Source: Hyphomicrobiaceae bacterium (GTDB taxonomy: Bacteria > Pseudomonadota > Alphaproteobacteria > Rhizobiales > Hyphomicrobiaceae). From it: DNA of 64,000 bases. The position numbers were made by a program, and so were the translations under genes. The stretch spans positions 1-64,000 of the forward strand of contig JACKJI010000007.1 in assembly GCA_020638035.1 (NCBI GenBank), read 5' to 3'. The notes beneath the pieces were generated by a model. The model had not been told where the DNA came from, ran no database searches, and saw only the letters and a list, made by a program, of their open reading frames with translations. Positions 47,922 through 58,243 of this stretch are shown here, one piece after another (the stretch's first letter is position 1; each line of letters begins with the position of its first letter).

Positions 47922-49025
47922 ATGGCTGCAACAACGGACCCTCGCGCAATGCTGAACCGATCGCCCGCCCAAAGCGCCCGCGACGACACCGTCCCGCGCA
48001 ACGACTGGACGCGCGCGGAAGCAGGCCAGCTTTACGCCCTGCCGTTCAACGACCTTTTGTTCCGCGCCGCTACCATCCACCGCGCCAACTTCGATCCCAA
48101 CAAGGTGCAGAGGAGCCAGTTGCTGTCGATCAAGACTGGCGGCTGCGCGGAGGACTGCGGCTACTGCAGCCAGTCCGCCCACCACGCCTCCGGCCTCAAG
48201 GCCTCCAAGCTCATGGAAGTGGAGCGCGTCCTCGCCGAGGCCCGCAAGGCGAAAGCGGGAGGCGCCACACGCTACTGCATGGGGGCGGCATGGCGTGAAC
48301 CAAAGGCACGCGACATGGATGTCGTCGTCGCCATGGTCCAGGGCGTCAAGGCGTTGGGCATGGAAACGTGCATGACGCTTGGCATGCTGACCGACACCGA
48401 TATCGGGCGCCTCAAGGACGCCGGCCTCGACTACTACAACCACAACATCGATACGTCCGAACGCTACTATTCCCAGGTGATCACCACCCGCACGTTCGCC
48501 GAGCGCCTGGACACCATCGCCCGCGTTCGCGAGGCGGGCATGAAGGTCTGCTCGGGTGGCATCGTCGGCATGGGTGAGAACGAGGCGGACCGGGTTGACA
48601 TGCTGGTGACGCTCGCCAACCTCGACGAGCATCCCGACAGCGTGCCGATCAACATGCTGATCGCCATTCCCGGTACGCCACTTGAAAATGCGGAACCGAT
48701 CGATCCCATCGACTTCGTTCGCACCATCGCGCTCGCGCGTATCATGATGCCACGCTCCTTCGTCCGTCTGTCTGCCGGACGCACCGCGATGAGCGACGAG
48801 TTGCAGGCGCTGTGCTTCTTTGCCGGTGCCAACTCGATCTTCGTCGGCGACACGCTGCTGACGACCGACAACCCGGGAGAGGACAAGGACGACGCCCTGT
48901 TCCGCCGCCTCGGCATCGAGGGGCTCGACAGCGAGGCCCACGCGGATCCGCAGGCCGCTGATGCCCACCACGACTGCACATCCGCTGCCGATGTCGGATG
49001 CCACGGGCATGCACGAAGCGCATAA
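47922..49025 (+). CDS. bioB: Biotin synthase
   Basis: This 367-residue radical SAM enzyme has the cluster motif CAEDCGYC (Cys75, Cys79, Cys82) and downstream YNHNIDTSERYYSQVI, CSGGIVGMGE and GANSIFVGDTLLTT. It inserts sulfur into dethiobiotin, sacrificing its auxiliary 2Fe-2S cluster. A His/Cys-rich C-terminal tail follows the core and runs over the start of bioF. It is the first gene of bioBFDAZ. Confidence 0.97.
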   Translation: MAATTDPRAMLNRSPAQSARDDTVPRNDWTRAEAGQLYALPFNDLLFRAATIHRANFDPNKVQRSQLLSIKTGGCAEDCGYCSQSAHHASGLKASKLMEVERVLAEARKAKAGGATRYCMGAAWREPKARDMDVVVAMVQGVKALGMETCMTLGMLTDTDIGRLKDAGLDYYNHNIDTSERYYSQVITTRTFAERLDTIARVREAGMKVCSGGIVGMGENEADRVDMLVTLANLDEHPDSVPINMLIAIPGTPLENAEPIDPIDFVRTIALARIMMPRSFVRLSAGRTAMSDELQALCFFAGANSIFVGDTLLTTDNPGEDKDDALFRRLGIEGLDSEAHADPQAADAHHDCTSAADVGCHGHARSA

Positions 49026-50157
49026 GCGATCTCTGCAGGCGCTTGCGCGTCGCCGTCGCCTGCGCGCGCTCGCCCCCCGTGCCGGGCTCGACTTCTCGTC
49101 CAACGACTACCTGGCGCTCGCCAACTCCGAAGCGCTGAGGCATGCCGCCCGCGAGGCACTCGACCGTGGCGTTCCGCCGGGGTCGGGCGGCTCGCGCCTT
49201 CTGCGCGGCAACGACCCGGAACACGAAGCCCTCGAAGCAGAGGCGGCCACCTATTTCGGCAGCGAGACAGCGCTGTTCTTCGGCGGCGGATTTGCCGCCA
49301 ACACTGCGCTGTTCGGCACGCTCCCCCAGCGCGGCGACCTCATCGTGCACGACGCGCTCATTCACGCGAGCGTGCACGACGGCATGGCCATCTCGCGCGC
49401 GGAACATTGCGCCTTCGCACATAACGATGCGAATGCCGCAGAGGATGCCATCACTGCATGGCGACGATCGGGAGGAACCGGCCGCGCCTGGATCGCGGTC
49501 GAAAGCCTCTATTCGATGGACGGCGACACAGCGCCGCTCGATGACCTTGCCGACATAGCCGAGCGCCACGACGCCATGCTGGTGATCGACGAGGCGCACG
49601 CCACCGGCGTTCTTGGCCCGGGCGGTCGCGGACTGGGCGCATCGCTCGAAGGCCACGATAACGTGGTCGCGCTGCATACCTGCGGCAAGGCGCTCGGTGT
49701 CTCCGGTGCGCTCATCACTCTGCCCACCGTGCTGCGCGACTACATGGTCAATCGGGCACGGCCCTTCATCTATGCGACGGCCCCCTCGCCACTCGTCGCT
49801 GCAATCGTCCGTTCCTCGCTCGCGCTTGTCAACGAGGCCCCGCAGCGCCGCGAACGATTGGCCGCACTCGTTTCCCACTTCGGTGCCGAGCTGCACCGTC
49901 AGTGTGGTCTCGCATCGACCGGCACGCATATCGTGCCGATCATTGTCCAGCGCGACGAGCGCGCTCTGCGCATCGCCAACGCCCTGCAGAATGACGGCTT
50001 CGACGTCCGAGCCATCCGGCCACCCACCGTGCCTGAAGGCACCGCGCGCCTACGCATCTCGCTTACCCTCAACGTGACGGCGGATGATGTCACGCGCCTC
50101 ATAGCGCGACTGGCTCCCCTGCTTGAGGAAACGCTGTCTGGGGAGACAGAGCCATGA
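49009..50157 (+). CDS. bioF: 8-amino-7-oxononanoate synthase
   Basis: This PLP-dependent alpha-oxoamine synthase has LDFSSNDYLALA, GSGGSRLLRGNDPEHEALE, the cofactor-binding VIDEAHATGVLGPGGRG and HTCGKALGVSGAL with the PLP lysine. It condenses pimeloyl-ACP with alanine. The ATG at 49009 gives 382 residues, like other BioF proteins, and overlaps bioB by 17 bases. In-frame ATGs at 48991 and 48961 are possible. Confidence 0.95.
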   Translation: MHEAHKRSLQALARRRRLRALAPRAGLDFSSNDYLALANSEALRHAAREALDRGVPPGSGGSRLLRGNDPEHEALEAEAATYFGSETALFFGGGFAANTALFGTLPQRGDLIVHDALIHASVHDGMAISRAEHCAFAHNDANAAEDAITAWRRSGGTGRAWIAVESLYSMDGDTAPLDDLADIAERHDAMLVIDEAHATGVLGPGGRGLGASLEGHDNVVALHTCGKALGVSGALITLPTVLRDYMVNRARPFIYATAPSPLVAAIVRSSLALVNEAPQRRERLAALVSHFGAELHRQCGLASTGTHIVPIIVQRDERALRIANALQNDGFDVRAIRPPTVPEGTARLRISLTLNVTADDVTRLIARLAPLLEETLSGETEP

Positions 50158-50801
50158 GACGTGGCGTGATCGTCGCCGGCACCGACACCGGCATCGGCAA
50201 AACAGTTGCAGCCGCAGCCCTGGCCCTGCACCTGGATGCGGACTACTGGAAGCCGATCCAGGCGGGCCTTGATGGCGAAACGGACCGCGAGACTGTGATG
50301 CGCCTTGCGGGGCTCGACGACCGCCGCGCGCATAACGAAACCTATCGTCTCAGAACACCGGCATCGCCACATCGCGCCGCTGAACTCGACAGCATCGACA
50401 TCGATGCGACATCCATCGTGGTGCCGTCGACTGAGCGTCCGCTGGTCATCGAACTGGCGGGCGGTCTGCTGGTGCCGATCACGCGCACGCTTCTGCAGAT
50501 CGATATGATCGGTCCGTGGCGGCTGCCCGTGATCCTTGTCGCGTCGACGCGGCTCGGTACGATCAATCACACGCTGCTGTCGGCCGAGGCACTGCGCGCG
50601 CGCGGTATCGCCATTGCCGGCATTCTGTTCGTCGGTGAGGAGAATGCCGACACGCAACAGATCATTCCAAGCCTTGCGCGCGTGGCGATGCTCGGGCGTC
50701 TGCCGCATCTCGATCCGCTTGACGCCCGCAACCTCGATGATGCTTCCCGGGCGCATCTCGACCTCGCACCGCTGCTCGACCTGTGGGAGCATGCAATATG
50801 A
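50154..50801 (+). CDS. bioD: ATP-dependent dethiobiotin synthetase
   Basis: The 215-residue enzyme has the P-loop GVIVAGTDTGIGKTVAAAAL and the substrate loop KPIQAGLDGETDRETVMRLA, with ELAGGLLVPI further on. It carboxylates and closes the ureido ring of DAPA. It overlaps bioF by four bases (ATGA) and bioA by four bases. Confidence 0.95.
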   Translation: MRRGVIVAGTDTGIGKTVAAAALALHLDADYWKPIQAGLDGETDRETVMRLAGLDDRRAHNETYRLRTPASPHRAAELDSIDIDATSIVVPSTERPLVIELAGGLLVPITRTLLQIDMIGPWRLPVILVASTRLGTINHTLLSAEALRARGIAIAGILFVGEENADTQQIIPSLARVAMLGRLPHLDPLDARNLDDASRAHLDLAPLLDLWEHAI

Positions 50802-52078
50802 GTCGGGTTTCAGGTTCGCCCGTCTGGCACCCCTTCACGCAGCACGCCATCGCGCCTGCGCCGATCAGCGTGAGTCGTGCCGAAGGCGTGCGCCTGTGGT
50901 CGACCGACGGACGTGCCATCATCGACGCCATCTCGTCGTGGTGGGTCGTCACACACGGGCATTGTCACCCGCACATCATGGCCGCCATCAGGGACCAGGC
51001 CGACAAGCTCGACCAGGTGATCTTCGCCGGATTTACGCACGAGCCCGCCGAGCGGCTGGCGCGGGCATTGATCGAACTGACGCCGTCTGGTCTCACCCGC
51101 GTTTTCTTTTCCGACAGCGGTTCGACCGCCGTCGAGGTCGCGTTGAAGATGGCGCTCGGGCACTTCCACAATCTCGGACAGAAGCGCACGCGCATCCTCG
51201 CCCTCGAGCATGCCTACCACGGCGATACGGTTGGCACGATGGCGGCCGGCGCACGCGGCGTCTTCAATGCCGCCTATCATCCGCTGCTCTACGATGTCAC
51301 GCGCATCCCGTTCCCAGTCGCTGGACTTGAACAGGCGACATTCGATGCCATCGACGATATCTGCCGCAAGGGCGACGTGGCCGCGCTGATCATCGAACCG
51401 CTCATACTAGGCGCCGGCGGCATGCTCATCTATTCCGCCACGGCACTCGCGGAGATGGCGCGCATCGCACGTCATCACGGCGCACTCGTCATCGCTGACG
51501 AGGTGATGACCGGCTGGGGTCGCACCGGCACGTTGTTCGCCTGCGAGCAGGCCGGCTTGACGCCGGATCTGTTGTGCACGGCAAAGGGCCTGACCGGCGG
51601 TGCGATTTCGCTCGCTGCGACGCTCGCCAGCGAGGAGATCTTCGCTTCCCACTACTCGACCGACCGCACGCGAACCTTCTTCCACTCCTCCTCCTATACC
51701 GCCAACCCGATCGCCTGCGCCGCCGCGCTCGCCAACATCGAGATCTGGCGGGATGAACCGGTGATGGAGCGCATCGCTGCTTTGTGCGAGTTGCAGCAGC
51801 GCCACCTCGCGACACTCGGAAACAACGAGCGGTTTGCGAAGCTGCGCCGGATCGGCACCATCGCAGCACTCGACATCGAAGTCTCCGATGGAGGATACTT
51901 GGCCGGCATCGGCCCTGCCCTGCAACGCGAGGCGCTCGCCCGCGACGTCCTGCTTCGCCCGCTCGGCAACACGGTCTACGTCATGCCGCCCTACTGCATC
52001 AGCTCTGACGACCTCGACCAGGTCTACCGTGCGCTTGTCGACGGCGAGGCCGCGGCGCGGGACGAGGTGCGCCCATGA
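50798..52078 (+). CDS. bioA: Adenosylmethionine-8-amino-7-oxononanoate aminotransferase
   Basis: This 426-residue class III aminotransferase has VWHPFTQHA at the N-terminus, ISSWWVVTHGHCHPHIM, LVIADEVMTGWGRTGTLFAC and the PLP-lysine segment LLCTAKGLTGG. It makes DAPA from KAPA using SAM as amino donor. The start at 50798 overlaps the bioD stop by four bases. Confidence 0.96.
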   Translation: MSRVSGSPVWHPFTQHAIAPAPISVSRAEGVRLWSTDGRAIIDAISSWWVVTHGHCHPHIMAAIRDQADKLDQVIFAGFTHEPAERLARALIELTPSGLTRVFFSDSGSTAVEVALKMALGHFHNLGQKRTRILALEHAYHGDTVGTMAAGARGVFNAAYHPLLYDVTRIPFPVAGLEQATFDAIDDICRKGDVAALIIEPLILGAGGMLIYSATALAEMARIARHHGALVIADEVMTGWGRTGTLFACEQAGLTPDLLCTAKGLTGGAISLAATLASEEIFASHYSTDRTRTFFHSSSYTANPIACAAALANIEIWRDEPVMERIAALCELQQRHLATLGNNERFAKLRRIGTIAALDIEVSDGGYLAGIGPALQREALARDVLLRPLGNTVYVMPPYCISSDDLDQVYRALVDGEAAARDEVRP

Positions 52079-53058
52079 CCTGGGGCACAGAGATCATCGG
52101 CCTTGGCCATTATGCGCCGGGCCGCATCGTGACCAGCGCCGAGATTGAAATGACGATGGGCCTCGATGCCGGCTGGATCGAGCGTCGCACCGGAATCCGC
52201 GAGCGCCGCTTCGCTGCTGACGGTGAGGCGCTGTCCGACATGGCAGTGCAAGCTGGCGACTTGGCACTACGCAATGCCGGAATCGCGCGTGAAGCAATCG
52301 CGCTGACGATCCTCGCCACCTCGACGCCCGATCACCTTTTGCCGCCCTCTGGACCGCTCGTGGCGCATCGCCTCGGACTCGCACGCTCCGGCGCGATCGA
52401 CATGGCGGGCGCCTGTGCCGGCTTCCTCTATGCGCTTGCCTTCGCCGACGCATTCGCCAGGACTCAACGCAAGCCGGTTCTGGTCATCGCCGGCAACATC
52501 CTCTCTCGCCGCATCAACCCGGACGAGCGTGCCAGCGCCGTCCTGTTCGCAGATGCGGCGGGCGCTGTCGTCGTTGCTCCCACCGAACGTCAAGGTGCCG
52601 GCATGCTCGGCTGCGAGCTTGCTGCCGATGGCAGTGGCTACGACCTCATCAAGATCCCTGCCGGGGGCAGCCGCACGCCGTTCGCACACGCCCGCGGCCC
52701 GACAGATGTCCTGATGGCGATCTCCGACGGACGTGCCGTGTTCGTAAAGGCCGTCGACATGATGGCGACGACAGCGCGCACCGCGCTCGTTACGGCGGAC
52801 ACCGGGATCGAAGACATCGCCCACTGGATTCCGCACCAAGCCAACACGCGCATCATCGAGGCGACGCGGAGCAAGCTGGGCATTGCTCCTGAACACACGC
52901 TCTCCTCCGTCGCGCTCTATGGAAACAGCTCGGCGGCAACCATCCCGTTCACGCTCTCACTGCTCAGCGAAGAGCGTCGCTACCGTCGCGGCGAGCGCGT
53001 TCTGTTCACTGCTGCCGGGGCCGGTCTAACCGGCGGTGCGATCGTCTGGAAATGGTGA
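52075..53058 (+). CDS. bioZ: BioZ-type beta-ketoacyl-ACP synthase III (pimelate precursor synthesis)
   Basis: The 327-residue FabH-like enzyme has the Cys-His-Asn triad: Cys114 in DMAGACAGFLYA, His254 in HWIPHQANTRI and Asn284 in LYGNSSAATIPF. Placed last in bioBFDAZ and coupled to bioA by an ATGA overlap, it fits BioZ, which in Agrobacterium and Brucella condenses a glutaryl thioester with malonyl-ACP to start the pimeloyl chain, replacing BioC and BioH. A general FabH could also look like this; context makes BioZ much more likely. Confidence 0.9.
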   Translation: MTWGTEIIGLGHYAPGRIVTSAEIEMTMGLDAGWIERRTGIRERRFAADGEALSDMAVQAGDLALRNAGIAREAIALTILATSTPDHLLPPSGPLVAHRLGLARSGAIDMAGACAGFLYALAFADAFARTQRKPVLVIAGNILSRRINPDERASAVLFADAAGAVVVAPTERQGAGMLGCELAADGSGYDLIKIPAGGSRTPFAHARGPTDVLMAISDGRAVFVKAVDMMATTARTALVTADTGIEDIAHWIPHQANTRIIEATRSKLGIAPEHTLSSVALYGNSSAATIPFTLSLLSEERRYRRGERVLFTAAGAGLTGGAIVWKW

Positions 53059-53122
53059 GGCAGAGCTGTCAGCCTCCGTCGGCGGGTCTACTCGTCTGCC
53101 CGAGCCTGCACGGACGCGTCAT

Positions 53123-53150
53123 TACGTAACGAGGAATACGTAACGAGGAA
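53123..53150. repeat. 14-bp tandem duplication after bioZ
   Basis: TACGTAACGAGGAA occurs twice in direct succession (53123-53136 and 53137-53150) between bioZ and the broken ggt gene. It may be a replication-slippage scar at the boundary of the decaying region. Confidence 0.7.
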
Positions 53151-53159
53151 CAGGCCGCG

Positions 53160-54836
53160 TCAGAACCCTGCTGCGCGGCCGTCGCTGCGAGGATCGCTGG
53201 CGCCTTCGATCAGACCGGCGCGCGCGCCGGAACGATGAAATACCAATGCCCCAGCATGCCCCATCGCTTCCTCAAACGGCCCCATCAGTTCGACCTCGTG
53301 CCCGGTATTGCGCATGGCCGCCACGACTCCGGGGTCGAAACGGCTTTCCAGCTTGAGCGTCGTCGATTCAGCGCCCCACGTCCGACCGAGAAGCCAGCGC
53401 GGACTCGTAATAGCCTGCTGCAATCCCATGCCATGCACGACGTAACGCGAATAGATCGCCGATTGCGTCTGGGGTTGCCCCTCACCGCCCATCGTACCGT
53501 AAGGTAATACGCGCCCGTCATTGAGGAGAGCCATTGCTGGTTGAATCGTGTGAAAGGGACGACGTCCGGGCTTGAGGACGTTGTGGTGCCCGGGCTCAAG
53601 TGAAAAGCTGACACCGCGGTTCTGCCAGAGAACCCCTGTGGAGGGCAGAACCACACCGGAACCGAACTCCCAGTAGATGCTCTGAATGAAGGAGACCGCC
53701 GTTCCCTCGCTGTCGATCGCTCCCAGCCACACCGTGTCCCCCGCGCCAGCAGGCCGGGGCCATGGCATCGCCTGCTGCATGTCGATCCCGCTCGCAAGCT
53801 TCGCAAGACTTGCCTTTTCGAGCATCGCTGCCGGATCGATCGTCATGTACAGGGGGTCGCCGACATGACGATCGCGAACAACAAATGCACGCTTGGTCGA
53901 TTCCACCAGGCCATGCAGCCAGCCGAAGCTCTCGGCTGGCGCTTCAGGAAGCTGTTCGGCGATTCCCAGTATCATCAAAGATGCGAGCCCCTGGGTCGGA
54001 GGCGGCAGGTTGAATACGGTGCCGCGTTTAGTTCAACTGGAAAGCGGCGTGGCTTACGCGCCATGTAGGCGTTAGATCGCCGATGCGCAGGGGCTGCCCG
54101 CGTGTTTCCAGCGTTCGCGCGCCATAGTCTGCGCAACGTCACCACGGTAGAAGTCATCGAGACCCGCTTCGGCTAATCGGTCGAGCGTCGCGGCGAGTGC
54201 AACATTTTGGAATGTCATGCCGACTTGCGGCACTTCCCCGTCGATAAAGTAAGTCGACGTGAAGCCCGGCTGATCAGCAAGTTCGCTCATCTTGCTGCGC
54301 GAATTGTTGGCCTGTGTCGCGCTCGCGGGAAAGCCATGCCTTGCGTAGGCCGTGGCGTCCGCGAACAGTCGCGACAGCGGCATACGCCCACCGAGCATGC
54401 GCGCTTCAGCAAGCGCCATCTCCCAGCCCCCCACCGCGCCTGCAACCGTCAGCGCCGCCAAGGGTCCTCGCGTCGGGATGCTCGCATAACCTCGCTCGGC
54501 GTAGAATGTCGTGGAGGCGCTCTGCGCCGCTGGTCCGCAGGCGTCTATCGCCACCGGTGGCTTTCCATGCGAGCTGATAAGCCAGAAGTTATCGCCGCCA
54601 AGACCGTTCATGTGCGGATAGACGACGGCGATTGTCGCGGCAGCGGCGATCATTGCCTCGATGGCATTGCCACCATCTCGCAGAACGGCAAGCCCGGCTT
54701 CTGCAGCAAGATGATGCGGCGCAACCACCATTCCGCGCCGCGATGTCGTCGTGTGAAGCATTCGACCCGAGATTCCTGCGCTGCAAGTGGATGGAGAATG
54801 ACAGTCTTGCATAGGGCCGTCCGACGTGGCTGGCAA
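53160..54836 (-). pseudogene. ggt: Gamma-glutamyltransferase, frameshifted
   Basis: Two large pieces of one gene lie in different frames. The upstream part (54836-54072) has APHHLAAEAGLAVLRDGGNA and NGLGGDNFWLI, typical of the GGT N-terminus. The downstream part (53978-53160) has MILGIAEQLPEAPAESFG and GAIDSEGTAVSFIQSIYWE, the small-subunit region; the processing Thr would lie near DTVWLGAID. In the 93 bp between them the family sequence GSPLRIGDL, AYMARKPRR and RGTVFNLPPPTQGLASL appears in successive frames, so at least two indels are needed. The gene is therefore broken unless the sequence has errors. Confidence 0.88.
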
Positions 54837-55205
54837 TCAGTGCAGATGATGCATGCCTTTGATGCGCACAACGAACAGCTCCGGCCGCCGCACCTCAAAA
54901 CCTCGCAATTCGTGCATCAACGAATTCTGCTTGTTCAGCATGCACGCCATGCGAGGACCTGCTCGTCCAATGTGCAGAAAGCTACGTTCTGAGTTCGCGT
55001 TCCCAGCTTCAGTGCGCGAAATTTCGGAAGTTCTGTGTGTATTCCACCGTTGGCATGCCGCTGCGAAGTGCGGTCGTTAACGCAGCCGGAACCAAGGATG
55101 AGCATGATGACGTGAGTTCTCAAGACTGCCACTGCCGCTGTTGCCGGATCCGGAGCAGTTCTGCCGCGCCAAACGTCGCGTGCAGAGGAAACCTTCTCGT
55201 TCAAG
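54837..55205. other. Region between ggt and the TRAP binding-protein frame, with a broken signal sequence
   Basis: The right end of this 369-bp gap still encodes a Tat-like or Sec signal in the dctP frame: ATG at 55098 or 55104, MSMMT, a TGA at 55113-55115, then VLKTATAAVAGSGAVL and a mangled AEETFSFK. The leftward half should contain the ggt promoter. No intact gene is present. Confidence 0.6.
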
Positions 55206-56186
55206 ATGACCAATGCCTACCCGCCGAACGCGCCGTTCTATGTCGCGGGTCCAGGTAGTCCGACCGATTTCTGCAAAAAGGTCGAGGTGATGTCTGGCGG
55301 GCGCTTGAAGATCCAGCATTTTGCAGCGGGCGAACTCATTCCCGCACTCGAAGGATTTGATGCCGTGCAAGCCGGCACCGTCGAGATGAATGCGGCTAAT
55401 GCCTATTTCTGGGCTGGAAAGATCTTCGCTGCGCAGTATTTCACCACCGTGCCGTTCGGCCTGAACTTCCAGGGCATGAATGCCTGGCTCTACAATGGCG
55501 GTGGCCTTGAGCTGTGGCACGAACTCTATAAGCCACTCGGCCTCATCGCATTTCCGATGGGCAACACCGGATTGCAGATGACCGGCTGGTTCCGCAAGCC
55601 GATCACCTCGGTTGCCGACTTCAACGGCTTGAAGATGCGAATTCCTGGCCTTGCCGGGAAAGTCTACAAGCAGCTTGGTGTCGATGTGAAGCTTCTGCCC
55701 GGTGGCGAAATCTTCCCGGCCCTGGAACGCGGTGTCATCGATGCCGCCGAGTTCGTCGGCCCCTACCAAGATCGCCGGCTCGGACTGCACAACGCTGCCA
55801 AATACTACTACACGACCGGCTGGCACGAGCCGTCCAACGCGACCGAGCTTCTCATTTCGCTGAAGGCCTGGGAAAAGCTGCCCAAGGACCTTCAGGAGAT
55901 CGTCAAGGTGGCGGCCATGGCCTGCAATCTGGAAAGCCACTGCTGGTCGGAGGCCAACAATGCAGATGCGCTCGACGATCTCGTCAAGAACCATGGCGTG
56001 AAGACCGACGTGCTGCCCAAGGAGGTCGTCGCCAAGCTGCGCTCGATCACGTTCGAAGTGCTGGAGGCAGAAGCGGCAAAGGACCCCCGCACCAAGAAAG
56101 TGCACGACGCCTTCATGGCCTTCCGGGAGAAGCACCGTTCGTGGTCATCGATCAGCGAGAAGCCGTATCACACCGACCTCGCCTGA
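55206..56186 (+). pseudogene. TRAP transporter substrate-binding protein (DctP type), signal peptide interrupted by a stop
   Basis: From 55206 a 326-residue frame matches DctP/TAXI-like TRAP binding proteins: GGRLKIQHFAAGELIPALEG, GLKMRIPGLAGKVYKQLGV and FVGPYQDRRLGLHNAAKYYY. The natural N-terminus lies upstream in the same frame, but a TGA at 55113-55115 cuts the signal peptide, and the VLPRQTSRAEE stretch looks altered from the usual AAPNVARAEE. If translated from 55206 the protein would lack an export signal and could not work in the periplasm. The binding domain itself is undamaged. Confidence 0.75.
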
Positions 56187-56200
56187 TGCAGGGGGCGAGC

Positions 56201-56752
56201 ATGAGCTGGGGCACGTACGCTAGGCTGGTCTCGAGGCTCGACGTTCTCGTTGCATGGTTCGGCCGGCAGATCGCGTGGCTCGTGCTCGCCCTCGTCGCCC
56301 TCGTCGCGGCCAACGTTCTTGGCCGCTACCTTTTCAGTGCCGGCACCGTCGCTTTGCAGGAGCTCGAATGGCACCTGATGGCGGTGTTGGCGCTGGTTGG
56401 CATCTCCTACGGTATCAACCGCGGCGAGGAGGTGCGCGTCGACATGCTCTACGCACACTACGGACGCCGCACAAAGGCATTGGTCGATGCACTTTCTGCA
56501 GTGCTCATGACGGCCGTTGCGGCCCTTTTGTTCTGGCTGTCACTCAGCTATGTCGGGCAAAGCTACACTCTCGGCGAGGGCTCCCCCGACCCCGGAGGCC
56601 TGCCTGACCGCTATCTGCTCAAGGCCATGATGCCGGTTGGATTTGCGCTACTTGCCGCTCAGGGCCTTGTGGATCTGGCCAAGGCCGTTTTGCGGTTCGA
56701 CCTAGCGAAAGCCGCACACCAACAAACCGTGGATGCCCCGAATGGGAAATGA
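56201..56752 (+). CDS. TRAP transporter small permease (DctQ type)
   Basis: This 183-residue protein has four membrane helices: WLVLALVALVAANVLGRYLF, the EWHLMAVLALVGISYGI segment with the conserved E-W, LSAVLMTAVAALLFWLSLSY and MMPVGFALLAAQGLVDLA. DctQ stabilises the large permease DctM. It is the only intact member of the operon, but without DctP export and DctM it is probably non-functional. The ATG at 56201 has AGGGGG upstream; ATG 56186 overlaps the preceding stop. Confidence 0.8.
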   Translation: MSWGTYARLVSRLDVLVAWFGRQIAWLVLALVALVAANVLGRYLFSAGTVALQELEWHLMAVLALVGISYGINRGEEVRVDMLYAHYGRRTKALVDALSAVLMTAVAALLFWLSLSYVGQSYTLGEGSPDPGGLPDRYLLKAMMPVGFALLAAQGLVDLAKAVLRFDLAKAAHQQTVDAPNGK

Positions 56753-58063
56753 AACGCTGGCTCTCCTGATGATCGCCGGCTTCTTCGTTCTAATCGTCTC
56801 CGGCATCCCAGTCGCCATCAGCCTCGCCGTCTCCGGGTTCGCGTTCGGCTACCTCGGATTTGGTACGGGTCTGTTCCCATCTGGTGCCCGCGCGATCTAT
56901 GGCGTCGTCACCAACTACACGCTAGCGCTGCCGCTGTTCATCTTCGGGCGTGATGCTCGAGAAGTCGAAATTAGCGAAGATCTACATTGACACGATCGGC
57001 TTCTGCGATGGTACCTGTGGTGGCGGCATGGCGCTCGTAATCGTCCTGGTCGGCGTATTGATGGGCGCCTCTTCCGGAATCGTCGGCGCGACAGTCGTGA
57101 CCGCAGGTTCATCGCAATTTCAGCCTGATCATTGCGCGCGGTTACGATCACGGCGTGCCGCGCCTGCGGCGTCATCTGCGCACGGGCACCCTTGACAGAC
57201 TATTCCGCCGAGTCTCGTCCTTATTCTGCTCGCCGATATCATGGGGCAGAATCCGTCGGCACCTTGCTGTCGGCCGCGGCGCTGGTCCCTGGCCTGCTGC
57301 TCGCGGTCATTCTGTTCAGCTACATCCTGCTGCTCGGCGATCGCGCTCTTCACGGGTGCGCGCCGGGCCATCCTCTGGCCGAACGCCAAGCAGCTCTCGC
57401 GAGGTGAACTTTGGGGGCGCGTGATCCGCGTCGTCATCCCACTGCTCGCACTCTTTGTCTTCGCCGTACTCGGCTCGATCATTGGCGGCATCGCGGCGCC
57501 GACGGAAGCCGTCGCAGCGGCGCGCTTCGGCAGCGTTCTGCTGGCCCTCTTCGCGCCGCTTTGAGCTTCGAGGTTCCAGCGACGTCGCCTGCTCGACACC
57601 GTCGACGAGCGCCATGGTGTTTTTTCATCCTGATATGCGCAGCGTTGTTCGGTCTGGCATTCCGTGGCCTGGGTGGTGAGCACCTGCGCAAGACGTTTCA
57701 CAAATGCCGGGCGGCATCGAGGGGCAGCTGTTCTTCCTCATGGTGCTGCTGTTCGTGCTGGGCTTTTTCCTGAATGGACCGAGATTCGTGACATTGCCCT
57801 GCCGCTATTCCTGCCTGCTCGCGTCGAGCGGTATCGACAGCAGGCTGCGACAATGGTCGCCATGAATCTGCAACCCGTTTTCACGCCACCCTCTGGCTGG
57901 GCGCGTTGTTTCCTGGCGCGGGCGTCGTGCCGCCTGAGGTTTACGATATAGCGACATCTACCGTGGCGTCGTTCCATTCATCATCGTGCAGCTCCTGGCT
58001 CGGGCTCCCCATGCCTTCCCAGGCTCGCTATGACATGGTCGCGCTTCGGATCGGCTGGTAACC
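56742..58063 (+). pseudogene. TRAP transporter large permease (DctM type), many frameshifts
   Basis: The gene starts well (MGNETLALLMIAGFFVLIVS, then GIPVAISLAVSGFAFGYLGF and LPLFIFG) but changes frame at about 56948. Recognisable DctM pieces then follow in different frames: GVMLEKSKLAK with LVGVLMGASSGIVGATVV, LLSAAALVPGLLLAVILFSY, VVIPLLALFVFAVLGSIIGG with APTEAVAAARFGS, EWTEIRDIALPLFLP and finally DIYRGVVPFIIVQLLA around 57950-58000. The order is right, so this is one decayed gene rather than rearranged fragments. DctM would be the sodium-coupled solute channel. Confidence 0.88.
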
Positions 58064-58243
58064 CGAAAGCAACCGGATCTGAGTGGCGCGTTAATGACGC
58101 ATCGCGCACTCAGCGATGCCGTGCTGGCTGACACTCTGCCGAATGAGCCATGCATAGATGAACGACAACTGCGCGGTCTGCGACACGGCGGCGCTCTGGA
58201 CTTGTTCTGAGACCGTCCAGGTCGGCAGGTTCATTGAGAAGAT

